A stretch of DNA of 64,000 nucleotides, taken from assembly GCF_900176885.1 (NCBI RefSeq), contig NZ_LT839648.1:1329049-1393048 (forward strand), given 5' to 3'. Below are positions 1-8,278 of the stretch, piece after piece. The stretch's first letter is position 1, and each line of letters opens with the position of its first letter. Below the pieces are notes generated by a model, which was not told the origin of the DNA, ran no database searches, and was given only the letters and a program-made list of their open reading frames with translations. Source of the stretch: Oceanobacillus senegalensis. Lineage in GTDB: Bacteria > Bacillota > Bacilli > Bacillales > Amphibacillaceae. Made by a program: the position numbers and the translations under genes.

Positions 1-120
1 GTATAAAATCGTAGTAGCAAGATATGTCTTTCGCTACGGAGGGCCGACGCCGTTTTCTAAGGTCCCTATCCGTAGCGGAATTCAACATGTGCCAACATTA
101 AGCTGAGTTACTGCGCAGCA
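1..120. repeat. Possible degenerate dispersed intergenic repeat (left end of window)
   Basis: Non-coding stretch with local GC-rich blocks unlike its AT-rich surroundings. CGTAGCGGAA at 71-80 recurs at 12411-12420, and GGAATTCAACA at 78-88 is the reverse complement (10 of 11) of TGTTGATTTCC at 12360-12370, so the two places share pieces in opposite arrangement. This fits a decayed dispersed repeat; the match is short and the left boundary lies outside the window. Confidence 0.3.
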
Positions 121-150
121 TATGGATTTAGTAACTAAGCGACAATATTA

Positions 151-1119
151 TTATGTTATAAACATTTTTTTGATTAATTCTACATCTTTTGACATTTCTA
201 ATGCTATGATTAATTTAATTCTAGCCTTGGGTCCAGTAAGTCCATCCGCAAATATAATACCTAGCTCATTTAGCTGTTTTCCACCTCCGTCATATCCATA
301 GGCTGGCTGGACATTTCCTTTAAAGCACCTGGATACTAGAACAACAGGTATTCTGTCTTGAATTATTTCTTTTAATGCTTGCACTGTATCTTTAGGTAAA
401 TTTCCTTGGCCAAGTGCCTCTATGACGATTCCACGTGGGTTTGATTTATGAACGGCTTTAAATAATTGTTCATTCATGCCACTATAGGCTTTTAAAAGTA
501 TCACATCGTCATTGGACATGTTATTTATTTTAAAAGTTGTATGGGATAAGCGCGTCCGATGAAAAATAATTTTTTCTTTTGTAAGTATACCAATTGGCCC
601 AAATTGTGGACTTTGAAATGTAGCAACATTACTCGTTGAAGTTTTTGTAACATTTTCTGCCAAATGAATTTCATCATTCATGACAACAAGTACTCCTTTT
701 TCTCTTGCCTCACCCTCTGATGCTACTCTTATGGAAGAGAGTAAATTATGCAACGCGTCAGACCCAATTTCATTCGAAGATCTCATAGCACCGGTTAGAA
801 TGACAGGTTTATTCGTTTTTAGAACTAGGTCAAGGAAATAGGCCGTTTCTTCTAATGTATCCGTTCCGTGTGTTACTATAAATCCATCATAGCTAGGAAT
901 TAATTTTTCGATTTCATTAGCCAATTTCAACATATGTTGAGGTGTGATTTGCGGGGAAGGTAAATCGAATAATACTTGTTCATCGATGATTAAACTATCA
1001 GTGAAATGCTTTGAAATATTTGATAATGGGTGTTCCTTAACAGGTCTTATTTCTCCTGTTTCTTTATTTTCAAGCATGGATATGGTTCCACCAGTATGTA
1101 TAATTAAGATTTTTTTCAA
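151..1119 (-). CDS. ansA: Type I (cytoplasmic) L-asparaginase
   Basis: Hydrolyses L-asparagine to aspartate and ammonia in the cytoplasm; no signal peptide is visible. Both catalytic threonine motifs are present: HTGGTIS at residues 8-14 and THGTDT at about 83-88, the second running into the family's LEET segment. About 322 residues is normal for the family. I start at the TTG at 1119-1117 because GAGGG (1126-1130) sits six bases before it, whereas it directly abuts the ATG at 1125, which would add two residues. The gene stands alone on the minus strand, divergent from prsW. The family assignment is firm; the physiological role (nitrogen salvage) is inferred. Confidence 0.93.
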   Translation of the reverse strand: MKKILIIHTGGTISMLENKETGEIRPVKEHPLSNISKHFTDSLIIDEQVLFDLPSPQITPQHMLKLANEIEKLIPSYDGFIVTHGTDTLEETAYFLDLVLKTNKPVILTGAMRSSNEIGSDALHNLLSSIRVASEGEAREKGVLVVMNDEIHLAENVTKTSTSNVATFQSPQFGPIGILTKEKIIFHRTRLSHTTFKINNMSNDDVILLKAYSGMNEQLFKAVHKSNPRGIVIEALGQGNLPKDTVQALKEIIQDRIPVVLVSRCFKGNVQPAYGYDGGGKQLNELGIIFADGLTGPKARIKLIIALEMSKDVELIKKMFIT

Positions 1120-1207
1120 AATCATCCCTCACTATCATTAAATGTATTTTCAATATTTCTACCCCATGATACGATTATAATATTGTATGGGAAAGAGGTA
1201 AATAATT

Positions 1208-1855
1208 ATGATTGCTGTATTATCTGCAGGGTTAGCGCCAGCTTTTGCACTTATGTCTTATATATATTTGAAAGATCGTGTAACAGAGCCCCTTTCCTTA
1301 ATTATAAGGAGCTTTATTTTAGGTGCGTTATTAGTTTTTCCAATAATGTTTATCCAATATGCATTAGCGAGTGAAGAGATAACGGTTAATCGGTTTATAG
1401 AAGCATTCATTTTTGTTGCATTACTAGAAGAATTTATTAAGTGGTTTATTTTTATGTTTTCCATTTACCATCATTCCGAGTTTGATGACCATTACGATGG
1501 AATTGTATATGCGGTGTCTATTAGCTTAGGCTTCGCATCTTTAGAAAATATACTTTATTTATTAACAAATGGATTAGAATACGCTTTTCTTCGAGCCTTT
1601 TTTCCTGTTTCATCTCATGCTCTGTTCGGAGTGATTATGGGATATTATTTTGGCAGAGCAAAAATGACAAGTCATCATACAAATAGTAATCGTTTATTTG
1701 CATTACTCATTCCATTTTTACTGCACGGATTATATAATTATATACTAGCAATAGTGGCCAATAATTGGATATACTACTTGTTCCCGTTTATGATTTTTCT
1801 ATGGTATTTTGCTTTACATAGGATGAAAGCAGCTAAACATTCCTCCAGAATTTAA
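1208..1855 (+). CDS. prsW: PrsW family intramembrane protease
   Basis: Polytopic membrane protein of the PrsW (glutamic-type) family. In B. subtilis PrsW makes the site-1 cut in anti-sigma factor RsiW that releases sigma-W. Seen here: several hydrophobic segments, the EExxK motif at residues 74-78 (EEFIK), a second conserved Glu in SLEN near 113, and conserved histidines in SHALFG and LLHGLYNY. Length 215 aa is close to the 218 aa of B. subtilis PrsW, and the place next to sleB-ypeB is the same as in B. subtilis. An AGAGG ribosome site precedes the ATG. Substrate identity is inferred from the family. Confidence 0.9.
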   Translation: MIAVLSAGLAPAFALMSYIYLKDRVTEPLSLIIRSFILGALLVFPIMFIQYALASEEITVNRFIEAFIFVALLEEFIKWFIFMFSIYHHSEFDDHYDGIVYAVSISLGFASLENILYLLTNGLEYAFLRAFFPVSSHALFGVIMGYYFGRAKMTSHHTNSNRLFALLIPFLLHGLYNYILAIVANNWIYYLFPFMIFLWYFALHRMKAAKHSSRI

Positions 1856-1874
1856 TATAAAATTAAATTTTTTT

Positions 1875-1910
1875 AAAACCCTCTGTATGGAATTCCATAC
1901 AGAGGGTTTT
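1875..1910 (+). terminator. Terminator after prsW (36-bp perfect palindrome)
   Basis: AAAACCCTCTGTATGG is followed directly by its exact reverse complement, giving an uninterrupted 36-bp palindrome ending in TTTT. It lies 20 bp after the prsW stop and is symmetric, so it could act on both strands. Confidence 0.85.
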
Positions 1911-2063
1911 GTTATGAGGAAATATTTGAAGTAATTTTATCGCTGGTTAAGGGTTAGTAATACCTCCACTTTAAAAATAGAGGCTTATTCATTGTATGTA
2001 TGCATAAAAAGGATATTTAATCAAAAAATAGATATCACAATACTAAGAGTATCAGGAGGAAAA

Positions 2064-2984
2064 ATGATGATCTTTAAGCGAACATATTTGATGTTTATAA
2101 TTTTTTGTTCTATGTTCATTGTTTTAGAAACTAGTCATCCAACACACGAGGTTCATGCATTCAGTAATCAGGTTATTCAACAGGGTGCAACTGGTGAAGA
2201 TGTAATTGAATTGCAGGCTAGATTGCAATATATCGGATTCTATAATGGAGAGATTGATGGGGTTTTTGGTTGGGGAACATATTGGGCACTACGTAATTTC
2301 CAATATGAATTCGGAATAGATATAGATGGTTTAGCTGGTCAAAAAACGAAAGATAAATTAGTGGAAGTGACAAAATATGATAAGGGGTTTGTAAAGGAGC
2401 AAATTTCTAAAGGCAATAAATTTACTCATTATGGTGGGGTAGATAAGAAAAAGCAATCAGCACCACAACCAAAAAAACAGCCTAGTGGGAATAAAGGACA
2501 AGCTCAAAAACAAGAAGCTGATAAAGAACAACAGGACAACGGGCAGGCTCAGCAACAAAATGGTGAAACAGAAGGAGATGCTGAAGCAGAAGGACCAAGC
2601 GCTACAGCAGTAAATGTTCCACAAGGTTTTTCACAAAATGACATTCAATTAATGGCTAATGCCGTATATGGTGAGGCTAGAGGGGAGCCGTATGAAGGTC
2701 AGGTTGCCGTTGCAGCAGTGATCCTTAATAGGGTAGAAAGTCCATCATTTCCTAATACGGTTTCAGGGGTTATTTTTGAGCCAAGGGCTTTTACTGCGGT
2801 TGCAGATGGCCAAATTTGGCTTACACCAAATGAAAAAGCAAAGCAAGCTGTATTAGATGCTATCAATGGTTGGGATCCTACTGGTAACGCAATCTATTAT
2901 TTCAATCCAGACACAGCTACATCTAGTTGGATATGGTCAAGACCACAAATTAAGCGTATTGGTAAACATATATTCTGTAAATAG
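2064..2984 (+). CDS. sleB: Spore cortex-lytic enzyme SleB
   Basis: Lytic transglycosylase that degrades spore cortex peptidoglycan (muramic-delta-lactam) during germination. After an N-terminal signal/hydrophobic segment (about residues 1-33) comes a peptidoglycan-binding domain with the repeat pattern GATGEDVIELQ...IGFYNGEIDGVFG (about 40-100). A Gln/Lys-rich linker follows, then a C-terminal Hydrolase_2 catalytic domain with NAVYGEARGEP and VAAVILNRV. The ATG at 2064, with AGGAGG just upstream, gives 306 aa, matching B. subtilis SleB (305 aa). An upstream in-frame ATG at 1992 would add 24 residues before the signal and is rejected. It is followed by ypeB, its partner, after 15 bp. Confidence 0.95.
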   Translation: MMIFKRTYLMFIIFCSMFIVLETSHPTHEVHAFSNQVIQQGATGEDVIELQARLQYIGFYNGEIDGVFGWGTYWALRNFQYEFGIDIDGLAGQKTKDKLVEVTKYDKGFVKEQISKGNKFTHYGGVDKKKQSAPQPKKQPSGNKGQAQKQEADKEQQDNGQAQQQNGETEGDAEAEGPSATAVNVPQGFSQNDIQLMANAVYGEARGEPYEGQVAVAAVILNRVESPSFPNTVSGVIFEPRAFTAVADGQIWLTPNEKAKQAVLDAINGWDPTGNAIYYFNPDTATSSWIWSRPQIKRIGKHIFCK

Positions 2985-2999
2985 GAAGGTGAATTAGAA

Positions 3000-4343
3000 A
3001 TGGTTAGGTGGATAATAATAGCAGCTCTTAGCCTTGGAATTGCTGGAACAGCCTTTTGGGGCTATCAGGAACATCAAGAAAAAAATGCAATCCTTATACA
3101 AGCTGAAAATACGTATCAAGGTGCTTTCCATGAACTTGCCTACCATATGGATTTATTACATGATGAGATAGGTACAGCTTTAGCAATGAACTCAGATAAA
3201 AGCTTATCACCACAAATGGTGGAAATTTGGCGCTTAACTTCAGAAGCATCTTCCAATGTTGGTCAGCTACCTTTGGGGTTATTACCATTTAATAAAACGG
3301 AAGAATTTCTTTCTCAAATAGGTGACTTTACGTACCGCACAGCAGTAAGGAATCTAGATGATGAACCATTAAGCAAAGAGGAGACCGAAACATTACAAAA
3401 CTTATATGAACAATCTGCAGAAATTGAACATGAATTAAGGAAAGTTCAACACCTTGCACTAGAAAATAACTTACGTTGGATGGATGTGCAATTAGCACTC
3501 GCAGATGAAGATCAACAAGTTGATAATACAATAATTGATGGATTAAAAACAGTTGAAAAATCGGTTGAAGGATTTTCAGAGTCAAATGTTGACTCCCCTA
3601 TTATAGGAACCTCTTCAAAGGAACATAAGTATCTATTCTTAAGTGATAAAAAAGAAATATCTGAGTCTGAAGCAAGAAAAATTAGTCAGAAACTATTTAA
3701 CTTAGAAGACGGTTCCAATATTAAAATAACAGAGAGTGGTGATGGGGCCGACTTACCAATGTATAGTGCATCTTATACGGATGGAGATTTTCATGCGTAT
3801 ATGGATTTATCCAAACAGGGTGGACACCCTATTTCTCTGTTGGTAAATAGGCCTATCGGGGAAAAGCAGATTAGTTTAAATGAAGGCATGGAAAAAGCAA
3901 AGCAATATATTGAAAAATTAGGGTATGAGGATATGGTGTTATTCCAAAGTAGTGAATACGGTAAAACAGGAGCCTACTCTTTCCTTCATAGTGAAGACGG
4001 TGTTCGTGTATACTCCGATGCACTAGAGGTAAAAGTAGCACTAGATAATGGCGAAATATTGGGTATAACAGCACGTAACTATTTAATGAATCATAAGGAA
4101 AGAGATATACCTGAACCAAAATTATCTGCATCAGAAGCAAAAGAAGTTGTGAATTCAAAAGTTGATATTAAAGAAGAATTTTTATCTATTATTGATAACG
4201 ATTTAGGAGAAGAAGTATTAACTTATGAATTTTTAGGAGTTTATGGTGATGATACGTATCGAATATTCATTAATGCAATGGATGGTAAAGAAGAGAAAAT
4301 CGATAAATTAGGTGGAAGTGAAGTTAATTATGCTATTAATTAG
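3000..4343 (+). CDS. ypeB: Germination protein YpeB
   Basis: Partner of SleB; in Bacillus each protein needs the other to be stably present in the dormant spore. It has a single N-terminal membrane anchor (about residues 3-20), a helical Gln/Glu-rich N-terminal half, and a C-terminal half with tandem PepSY-type modules (segments starting SEARKISQKLF and NEGMEKAKQYI, and a third at ASEAKEVVNSK). Length 447 aa is typical. Co-transcription with sleB is implied by the 15-bp gap and the shared terminator at 4342. Confidence 0.94.
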   Translation: MVRWIIIAALSLGIAGTAFWGYQEHQEKNAILIQAENTYQGAFHELAYHMDLLHDEIGTALAMNSDKSLSPQMVEIWRLTSEASSNVGQLPLGLLPFNKTEEFLSQIGDFTYRTAVRNLDDEPLSKEETETLQNLYEQSAEIEHELRKVQHLALENNLRWMDVQLALADEDQQVDNTIIDGLKTVEKSVEGFSESNVDSPIIGTSSKEHKYLFLSDKKEISESEARKISQKLFNLEDGSNIKITESGDGADLPMYSASYTDGDFHAYMDLSKQGGHPISLLVNRPIGEKQISLNEGMEKAKQYIEKLGYEDMVLFQSSEYGKTGAYSFLHSEDGVRVYSDALEVKVALDNGEILGITARNYLMNHKERDIPEPKLSASEAKEVVNSKVDIKEEFLSIIDNDLGEEVLTYEFLGVYGDDTYRIFINAMDGKEEKIDKLGGSEVNYAIN

Positions 4344-4374
4344 GGAAAGGGTTTAAGACCCTTTCCCTTTCTCT
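4342..4374 (+). terminator. Terminator of sleB-ypeB
   Basis: AGGGAAAGGGT and ACCCTTTCCCT flank a five-base loop (4342-4368) and are followed by a T-rich run. It overlaps the ypeB stop codon region. Confidence 0.88.
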
Positions 4375-4393
4375 ATATTTCTGTAATAATAGA

Positions 4394-4431
4394 AGTTGTT
4401 CAAATAATTCGGTGAAATTGACACAGTAATT
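4394..4431 (+). repeat. Partial relative of the 62-kb inverted-repeat element
   Basis: The segment beginning AGTTGTTCAAATAATTCGG and running through GACACAGTAAT aligns with the left end of the element at 62011 (TTGTTCAAAAAAGTCCGG...GACACAGTGAAT) at roughly 80 percent by eye. Nothing corresponding to the right end is seen here. It lies between the ypeB terminator and the ypfA remnant. Confidence 0.5.
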
Positions 4432-4511
4432 TTTGCTGGTTTACTTGTAAAAAACGAACCTTTAAAAAATAATCGTAGTGCAAGTGCTAAATTTATAAAA
4501 TATAATATAAT

Positions 4512-4907
4512 AGACCTGTGTTAGTGATACTATATCTGGAAAAAGATAAGATGTCGTGAATACAACGGAGGGAGTTTGTAAGAATTGATGGATCTATTGA
4601 TATTGCTATCCACAGTTTAATTCAAGAGTTTAAACCATTTACAACGGTTATTCATAATATTAGCGGTGGTGGACTACCTGTAATTGTTCCATCGTTTGAA
4701 GGGTTAACTATTGGGGATTATGGTTTTACCTATTAATTCCACTTTATACCATCATGTAAAAGCAAATTCTGAGATTGTTTTTCTTAAATCGCTTAAAATA
4801 ATATTCAAACAGCTTCCTTAAAGTTTACAGATATAACGGATAAAGATAAGTAAAGTATAAGACGTTTCTGCATTATTAAACAACGTAAAGTCAGCAAGAA
4901 CTGCAAT
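4512..4907 (+). pseudogene. ypfA: Decayed ypfA (PilZ domain c-di-GMP receptor)
   Basis: YpfA/DgrA-type PilZ proteins bind c-di-GMP and slow the flagellar motor in B. subtilis. Frame 4512-4736 reads PVLVILYLEKDKMS, a TGA stop at 4557-4559, then IQRREFVRIDGS, about 20 further codons, NISGGGLPVIVPS, and ends at TAA 4734. IQRREFVRI and NISGGG are the two halves of the PilZ c-di-GMP signature (RxxxR and D/NxSxxG). The TGA sits where the family has Arg, a CGA to TGA change. A shifted frame (about 4738-4820) and then the first frame again (4821-4907, FTDITDKDK, stop, SIRRFCIIKQRK) look like the family's C-terminus. The N-terminal domain is not recognisable. The position between ypeB and cmk is that of ypfA in B. 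subtilis. Several independent lesions make sequencing error unlikely. Confidence 0.85.
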
Positions 4908-5040
4908 AGGCTTAATACATTAGACCTTTAAATTCTATGTATGTTATTATTTAAATTAGATATGTTAAGGTATAAATAGCATATTCTATTATAATTTTTA
5001 TAACTATGATTTGTTTTGATGAGAGGAATGAAGAGCATAC

Positions 5041-5730
5041 ATGAAAGATAAGAAAATAGCCATTGCTATTGATGGTCCCGCAGCTGCCGGGAAAAGTACC
5101 GTTGCGAAAATCGTTGCGGAAAAGCTTTCATATATTTACATCGATACAGGTGCCATGTACCGTGCACTAACTTTAAAGGCATTGAATCAAGCGGTAGAAT
5201 TAAATGATGAAAAGAAAATATATGAATTATTATTACATACTAAAATCGAACTTAGTCAAGAGAATAAAAAGCAAATTGTACGATTAGATGGTGTTGATGT
5301 TACAGATGAAATTCGTACACAATTAGTTACCAATAATGTTTCTTATATAGCTAAACTACCAAGTGTCCGAAAAGAAATGGTTAAACGTCAACAGGAGCTA
5401 GCCAAAAGCCTTGGTGTTGTTATGGATGGAAGAGATATCGGAACGCATGTACTCCCAGATGCTGAAGTTAAAATATTTTTAATAGCTAGTGTTGAGGAAC
5501 GTGCAAAGAGAAGATATGAGGAAAACATGTCTAGAGGTATTCACTCTGATTTAGGTGTTTTAAAGGAAGAAATAAAGAAAAGGGATGATATTGATTCAAA
5601 AAGAGAAGTATCTCCATTAATTAAGGCAGAGGATGCAATTGAAGTAAATACCACTTCTTTATCTATTGATGAGGTTGTGCAACAAATATTACATGCTGTT
5701 ACAAATTACATAAAGCATAATGCTGAATAA
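5041..5730 (+). CDS. cmk: Cytidylate kinase
   Basis: Phosphorylates CMP and dCMP with ATP, feeding CDP/dCDP pools. The P-loop is GPAAAGKST at residues 12-20, followed by [12 protein letters not shown] typical of Cmk, and [14 protein letters not shown] and RAKRRYEE later in the protein. Length 229 aa is standard. The start is ATG 5041 with a GAGGAATGAAG site upstream. It heads the cmk-plsC-ypfD string conserved in Bacillus, 14 bp ahead of plsC. The preceding 120 bp are AT-rich and probably hold the promoter now that ypfA is dead. Confidence 0.97.
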   Translation: MKDKKIAIAIDGPAAAGKSTVAKIVAEKLSYIYIDTGAMYRALTLKALNQAVELNDEKKIYELLLHTKIELSQENKKQIVRLDGVDVTDEIRTQLVTNNVSYIAKLPSVRKEMVKRQQELAKSLGVVMDGRDIGTHVLPDAEVKIFLIASVEERAKRRYEENMSRGIHSDLGVLKEEIKKRDDIDSKREVSPLIKAEDAIEVNTTSLSIDEVVQQILHAVTNYIKHNAE

Positions 5731-5744
5731 AGAGGAGTTAGAAG

Positions 5745-6347
5745 ATGCTTTATAAAGTTGCAAAGTCGCTTGTGTCTGTGATTTTATTCCCATTGTACCG
5801 TATTAAGGTAATTGGTAAAGATAACATCCCTAAAAATGGGCCAGTTCTTATTTGTTCTAATCATATTTCAAATTTTGATCCACCAGTTGTTGGTATTACT
5901 TCCCCAAGAGATATTTACTTTATGGCTAAAGGGGAATTATTTGAGAAACCTTTTTTGGGAAGATTATTAAAAGGAATTCATGCCTTCCCAGTAAAACGTG
6001 GTCTAGCCGATCGTAATGCTCTGAGGATGGGACTTCAAATTTTAAAAGAAGGAAATACATTAGGACTATTCCCTGAGGGGACAAGAAGTAAAACAGGAGA
6101 AATAGGTAACGCCTTAGCGGGCGCAGGTTTTTTTGCGCTTCGTTCAAAGGCAGATATAGTCCCATGCGCTATCGTGGGACCCTACAAGAAATTTCAACGT
6201 CTTACAGTTATATACGGTAAGCCCATTAACATTCAGGAATATCGTTCAAAAAAAGCTTCTGCACAAGAAGTAGCTGATTTAATTATGGATGAAATTAAAA
6301 AATTGAAGGAAAATTATCAGAATCAAACAACTTTACTTGACAAATAA
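5745..6347 (+). CDS. plsC: 1-acyl-sn-glycerol-3-phosphate acyltransferase
   Basis: Second acylation step of phosphatidic acid synthesis at the membrane. The acyltransferase block I motif NHISNFD (His40, Asp45; HX4D) and block III FPEGTRS are present, with a hydrophobic N-terminal stretch for membrane association. Length 200 aa fits the short Bacillus PlsC-type proteins found next to cmk. AGAGGAG lies before the ATG. The substrate is assigned from family and context. Confidence 0.92.
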   Translation: MLYKVAKSLVSVILFPLYRIKVIGKDNIPKNGPVLICSNHISNFDPPVVGITSPRDIYFMAKGELFEKPFLGRLLKGIHAFPVKRGLADRNALRMGLQILKEGNTLGLFPEGTRSKTGEIGNALAGAGFFALRSKADIVPCAIVGPYKKFQRLTVIYGKPINIQEYRSKKASAQEVADLIMDEIKKLKENYQNQTTLLDK

Positions 6348-6420
6348 TTGTAATTATTAGAAGTTATAAAAAGAATAGGTTTTTTATTTATTTGTCATTG
6401 TAACTTAGGAGGCTATGGAT

Positions 6421-7551
6421 ATGAGTGAAGAGAGTAAAGAACTAAAAGAATTAAAGGTTGATGATACAGTTACAGGTACTGTTGTAAAATTAGAAGAAAA
6501 GCAAGTATTGGTCGATGTTGGGTATAAAACAGAAGGAATTCTGCCAATAAGTGAGCTATCTAATTTACATGTTGAATCAACGAAAGATGTAGTGAATGAA
6601 GGGGACGTATTAACACTAAAAGTAAAAAAAGTGGAAGACGATGAAGTGATTCTATCGAAAAGAGCAATTGACGCAGAAAAAGCTTGGGATGAATTAGAAG
6701 AGAAATATAATAATAACGAAGTATTTGAAACAGTGGTTAAAGAAGTTGTAAAAGGTGGGCTTGTTGTTGATGTAGGATTACGTGGTTTTATTCCGGCTTC
6801 CCTAGTAGAAACATACTATGTTGAGGATTTCTCCGATTACAAAGGGAAAACATTAACAGTTAAAATTGCTGACTTGGACAAAGAGCAAAATCGTATTATT
6901 TTATCCCACCGTGCTGTCATTGAGGAAGAATTAAACGAAAAGAAAAATGAAGTACTTCAATCTATTGAGCCTGGACAGGTATTAGAAGGGACGGTTCAAC
7001 GACTAACCAATTTTGGAGCATTTGTTGATATTGGCGGTATAGATGGATTAGTTCATATCTCACAATTATCTCATGAACATGTTGAAAAAGCTTCTGATGT
7101 TGTATCAGAAGGTGATAAAATTAAAGTAGAAGTATTATCTGTTGATCGTGATAGTGAACGTATTTCATTATCTCACAAAAATACATTACCAGGACCATGG
7201 ACAAATATAGATGAGCGCATTTCTAGCGGTGACATATTAGATGGTACGGTGAAACGTTTAGTTAACTTTGGCGCATTCGTAGAGGTATTACCAGGTGTTG
7301 AGGGACTGGTACATATTTCCCAAATTGCAAATCGCCATATCGGTACACCTCAAGAAGTATTAGAAGTAGGGCAAACAGTTAAAGTAAAAGTACTAGATGT
7401 CAATGAGAATGAGGAACGTATTTCACTAAGCATTAAGGAGCTTGAACAAGAACAAGAAGTAAAAGAAATCAAGCAATATGAGAAGGATGAAGATCAATCA
7501 GGATTCCATTTAGGTGATTTAATTGGTGATAAATTAGACAAGTATAAATAA
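6421..7551 (+). CDS. ypfD: S1-domain RNA-binding protein (30S ribosomal protein S1 homolog YpfD)
   Basis: Four S1 (OB-fold) RNA-binding repeats in tandem, starting near residues 12, 98, 183 and 268. Each carries the G-x-V-x-x-hhxFGAFVdhG-type core, and the last two are the most canonical (RLTNFGAFVDIGG, RLVNFGAFVEVLPG). At 376 aa it is shorter than six-repeat proteobacterial S1, as expected for the Bacillus homolog, which is not essential. AGGAGG at 6407-6412 is two bases from an ATG at 6415 and eight from the ATG at 6421, so I use 6421. Confidence 0.93.
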   Translation: MSEESKELKELKVDDTVTGTVVKLEEKQVLVDVGYKTEGILPISELSNLHVESTKDVVNEGDVLTLKVKKVEDDEVILSKRAIDAEKAWDELEEKYNNNEVFETVVKEVVKGGLVVDVGLRGFIPASLVETYYVEDFSDYKGKTLTVKIADLDKEQNRIILSHRAVIEEELNEKKNEVLQSIEPGQVLEGTVQRLTNFGAFVDIGGIDGLVHISQLSHEHVEKASDVVSEGDKIKVEVLSVDRDSERISLSHKNTLPGPWTNIDERISSGDILDGTVKRLVNFGAFVEVLPGVEGLVHISQIANRHIGTPQEVLEVGQTVKVKVLDVNENEERISLSIKELEQEQEVKEIKQYEKDEDQSGFHLGDLIGDKLDKYK

Positions 7552-7555
7552 TATT

Positions 7556-7592
7556 AGAGGGTCTTTCTTGTATGGGAAAGGCCCCTTTTTTT
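7556..7592 (+). terminator. Terminator after ypfD
   Basis: GGGTCTTTC and GAAAGGCCC pair (one T-G wobble) across a short loop and are followed by seven T. Confidence 0.82.
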
Positions 7593-7675
7593 ATATATTT
7601 TTTAATGACAAACACAACATTGTATAGATTAAATAAAATCCTGTCATAATGCTTAATAGACAGGAGGCGTATGTT

Positions 7676-8278
7676 TTGGAGGAGGGTATGTTATTTTTTT
7701 GGTTTAGTTGGATATTTTGGATTCTTGTTACCTTTTTTATGAATAGAGGAAAATTACGCACTTATTTAGCTTATTGGATACTGCTGTCCATTATTGTTTC
7801 TCCTTTTTATGTAGTAATTGGTCAGTATTTCGTTCACCTTACTGTTATTATTCTTTTATTAGGAACAATGGTACTTATCGCGAAGCAGCCTCGTATACCA
7901 TACTATTTATTTGCTTCCTTTACAGTCACCATCGGTTATACAGCTTTATTATTATGGGAGAAAATTTCTCCTATTTGGCTAATTATACCTAGAACTTTAT
8001 TAATTGCAGTTATTATTGGATGTTTAGTAAGTATACTTTCTAGTTACTTTCATAGCCGGATTAGTATCTGTTTATTTGGTTTTTTAAGTGGTGAGATAAT
8101 TTATAGTCTTATCTTGTATAGTTATGGGTTCCAAGAAGAAATTGGAGAAATGCAGTTTTTAGATACATTGCTTAGCACACTTTTATTATTGACGATTATA
8201 GACATACTATATAAAGGGAAAACGAAGCTGTCTAGATACGTAGCAAAATTACAAACAAAATTTGAGGTGGCAAAATGA
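7676..8278 (+). CDS. yphA: YphA-like polytopic membrane protein, function unknown
   Basis: About 200 aa with six or seven hydrophobic segments and no recognisable catalytic motif. It sits where yphA lies in B. subtilis, between ypfD and yphB, and overlaps yphB by four bases. AGGAGG at 7662-7667 is eight bases before an in-frame TTG at 7676, giving a protein starting MEEGMLFFWF. The ATG at 7688 with its closer GGAGG is the alternative, and the ATG at 7649 has no ribosome site. No biochemical role is known to me; the tight coupling suggests it works with the YIEGIA protein. Confidence 0.75.
   Translation: MEEGMLFFWFSWIFWILVTFFMNRGKLRTYLAYWILLSIIVSPFYVVIGQYFVHLTVIILLLGTMVLIAKQPRIPYYLFASFTVTIGYTALLLWEKISPIWLIIPRTLLIAVIIGCLVSILSSYFHSRISICLFGFLSGEIIYSLILYSYGFQEEIGEMQFLDTLLSTLLLLTIIDILYKGKTKLSRYVAKLQTKFEVAK

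Noticed and set aside
1992-2050. Sigma-G promoter for sleB
   Set aside because: TGCATA is present near 2000, but no CATACTA-like -10 lies at a proper distance, so I do not call it.
1992-2063. Upstream ATG extending SleB by 24 residues
   Set aside because: No ribosome site, and it would place a hydrophilic stretch before the signal peptide; ATG 2064 has AGGAGG.
6336-6375. TTGACA at the end of plsC as a promoter for ypfD
   Set aside because: The nearest TATA-like box is more than 20 bp away, outside the usable spacer range.
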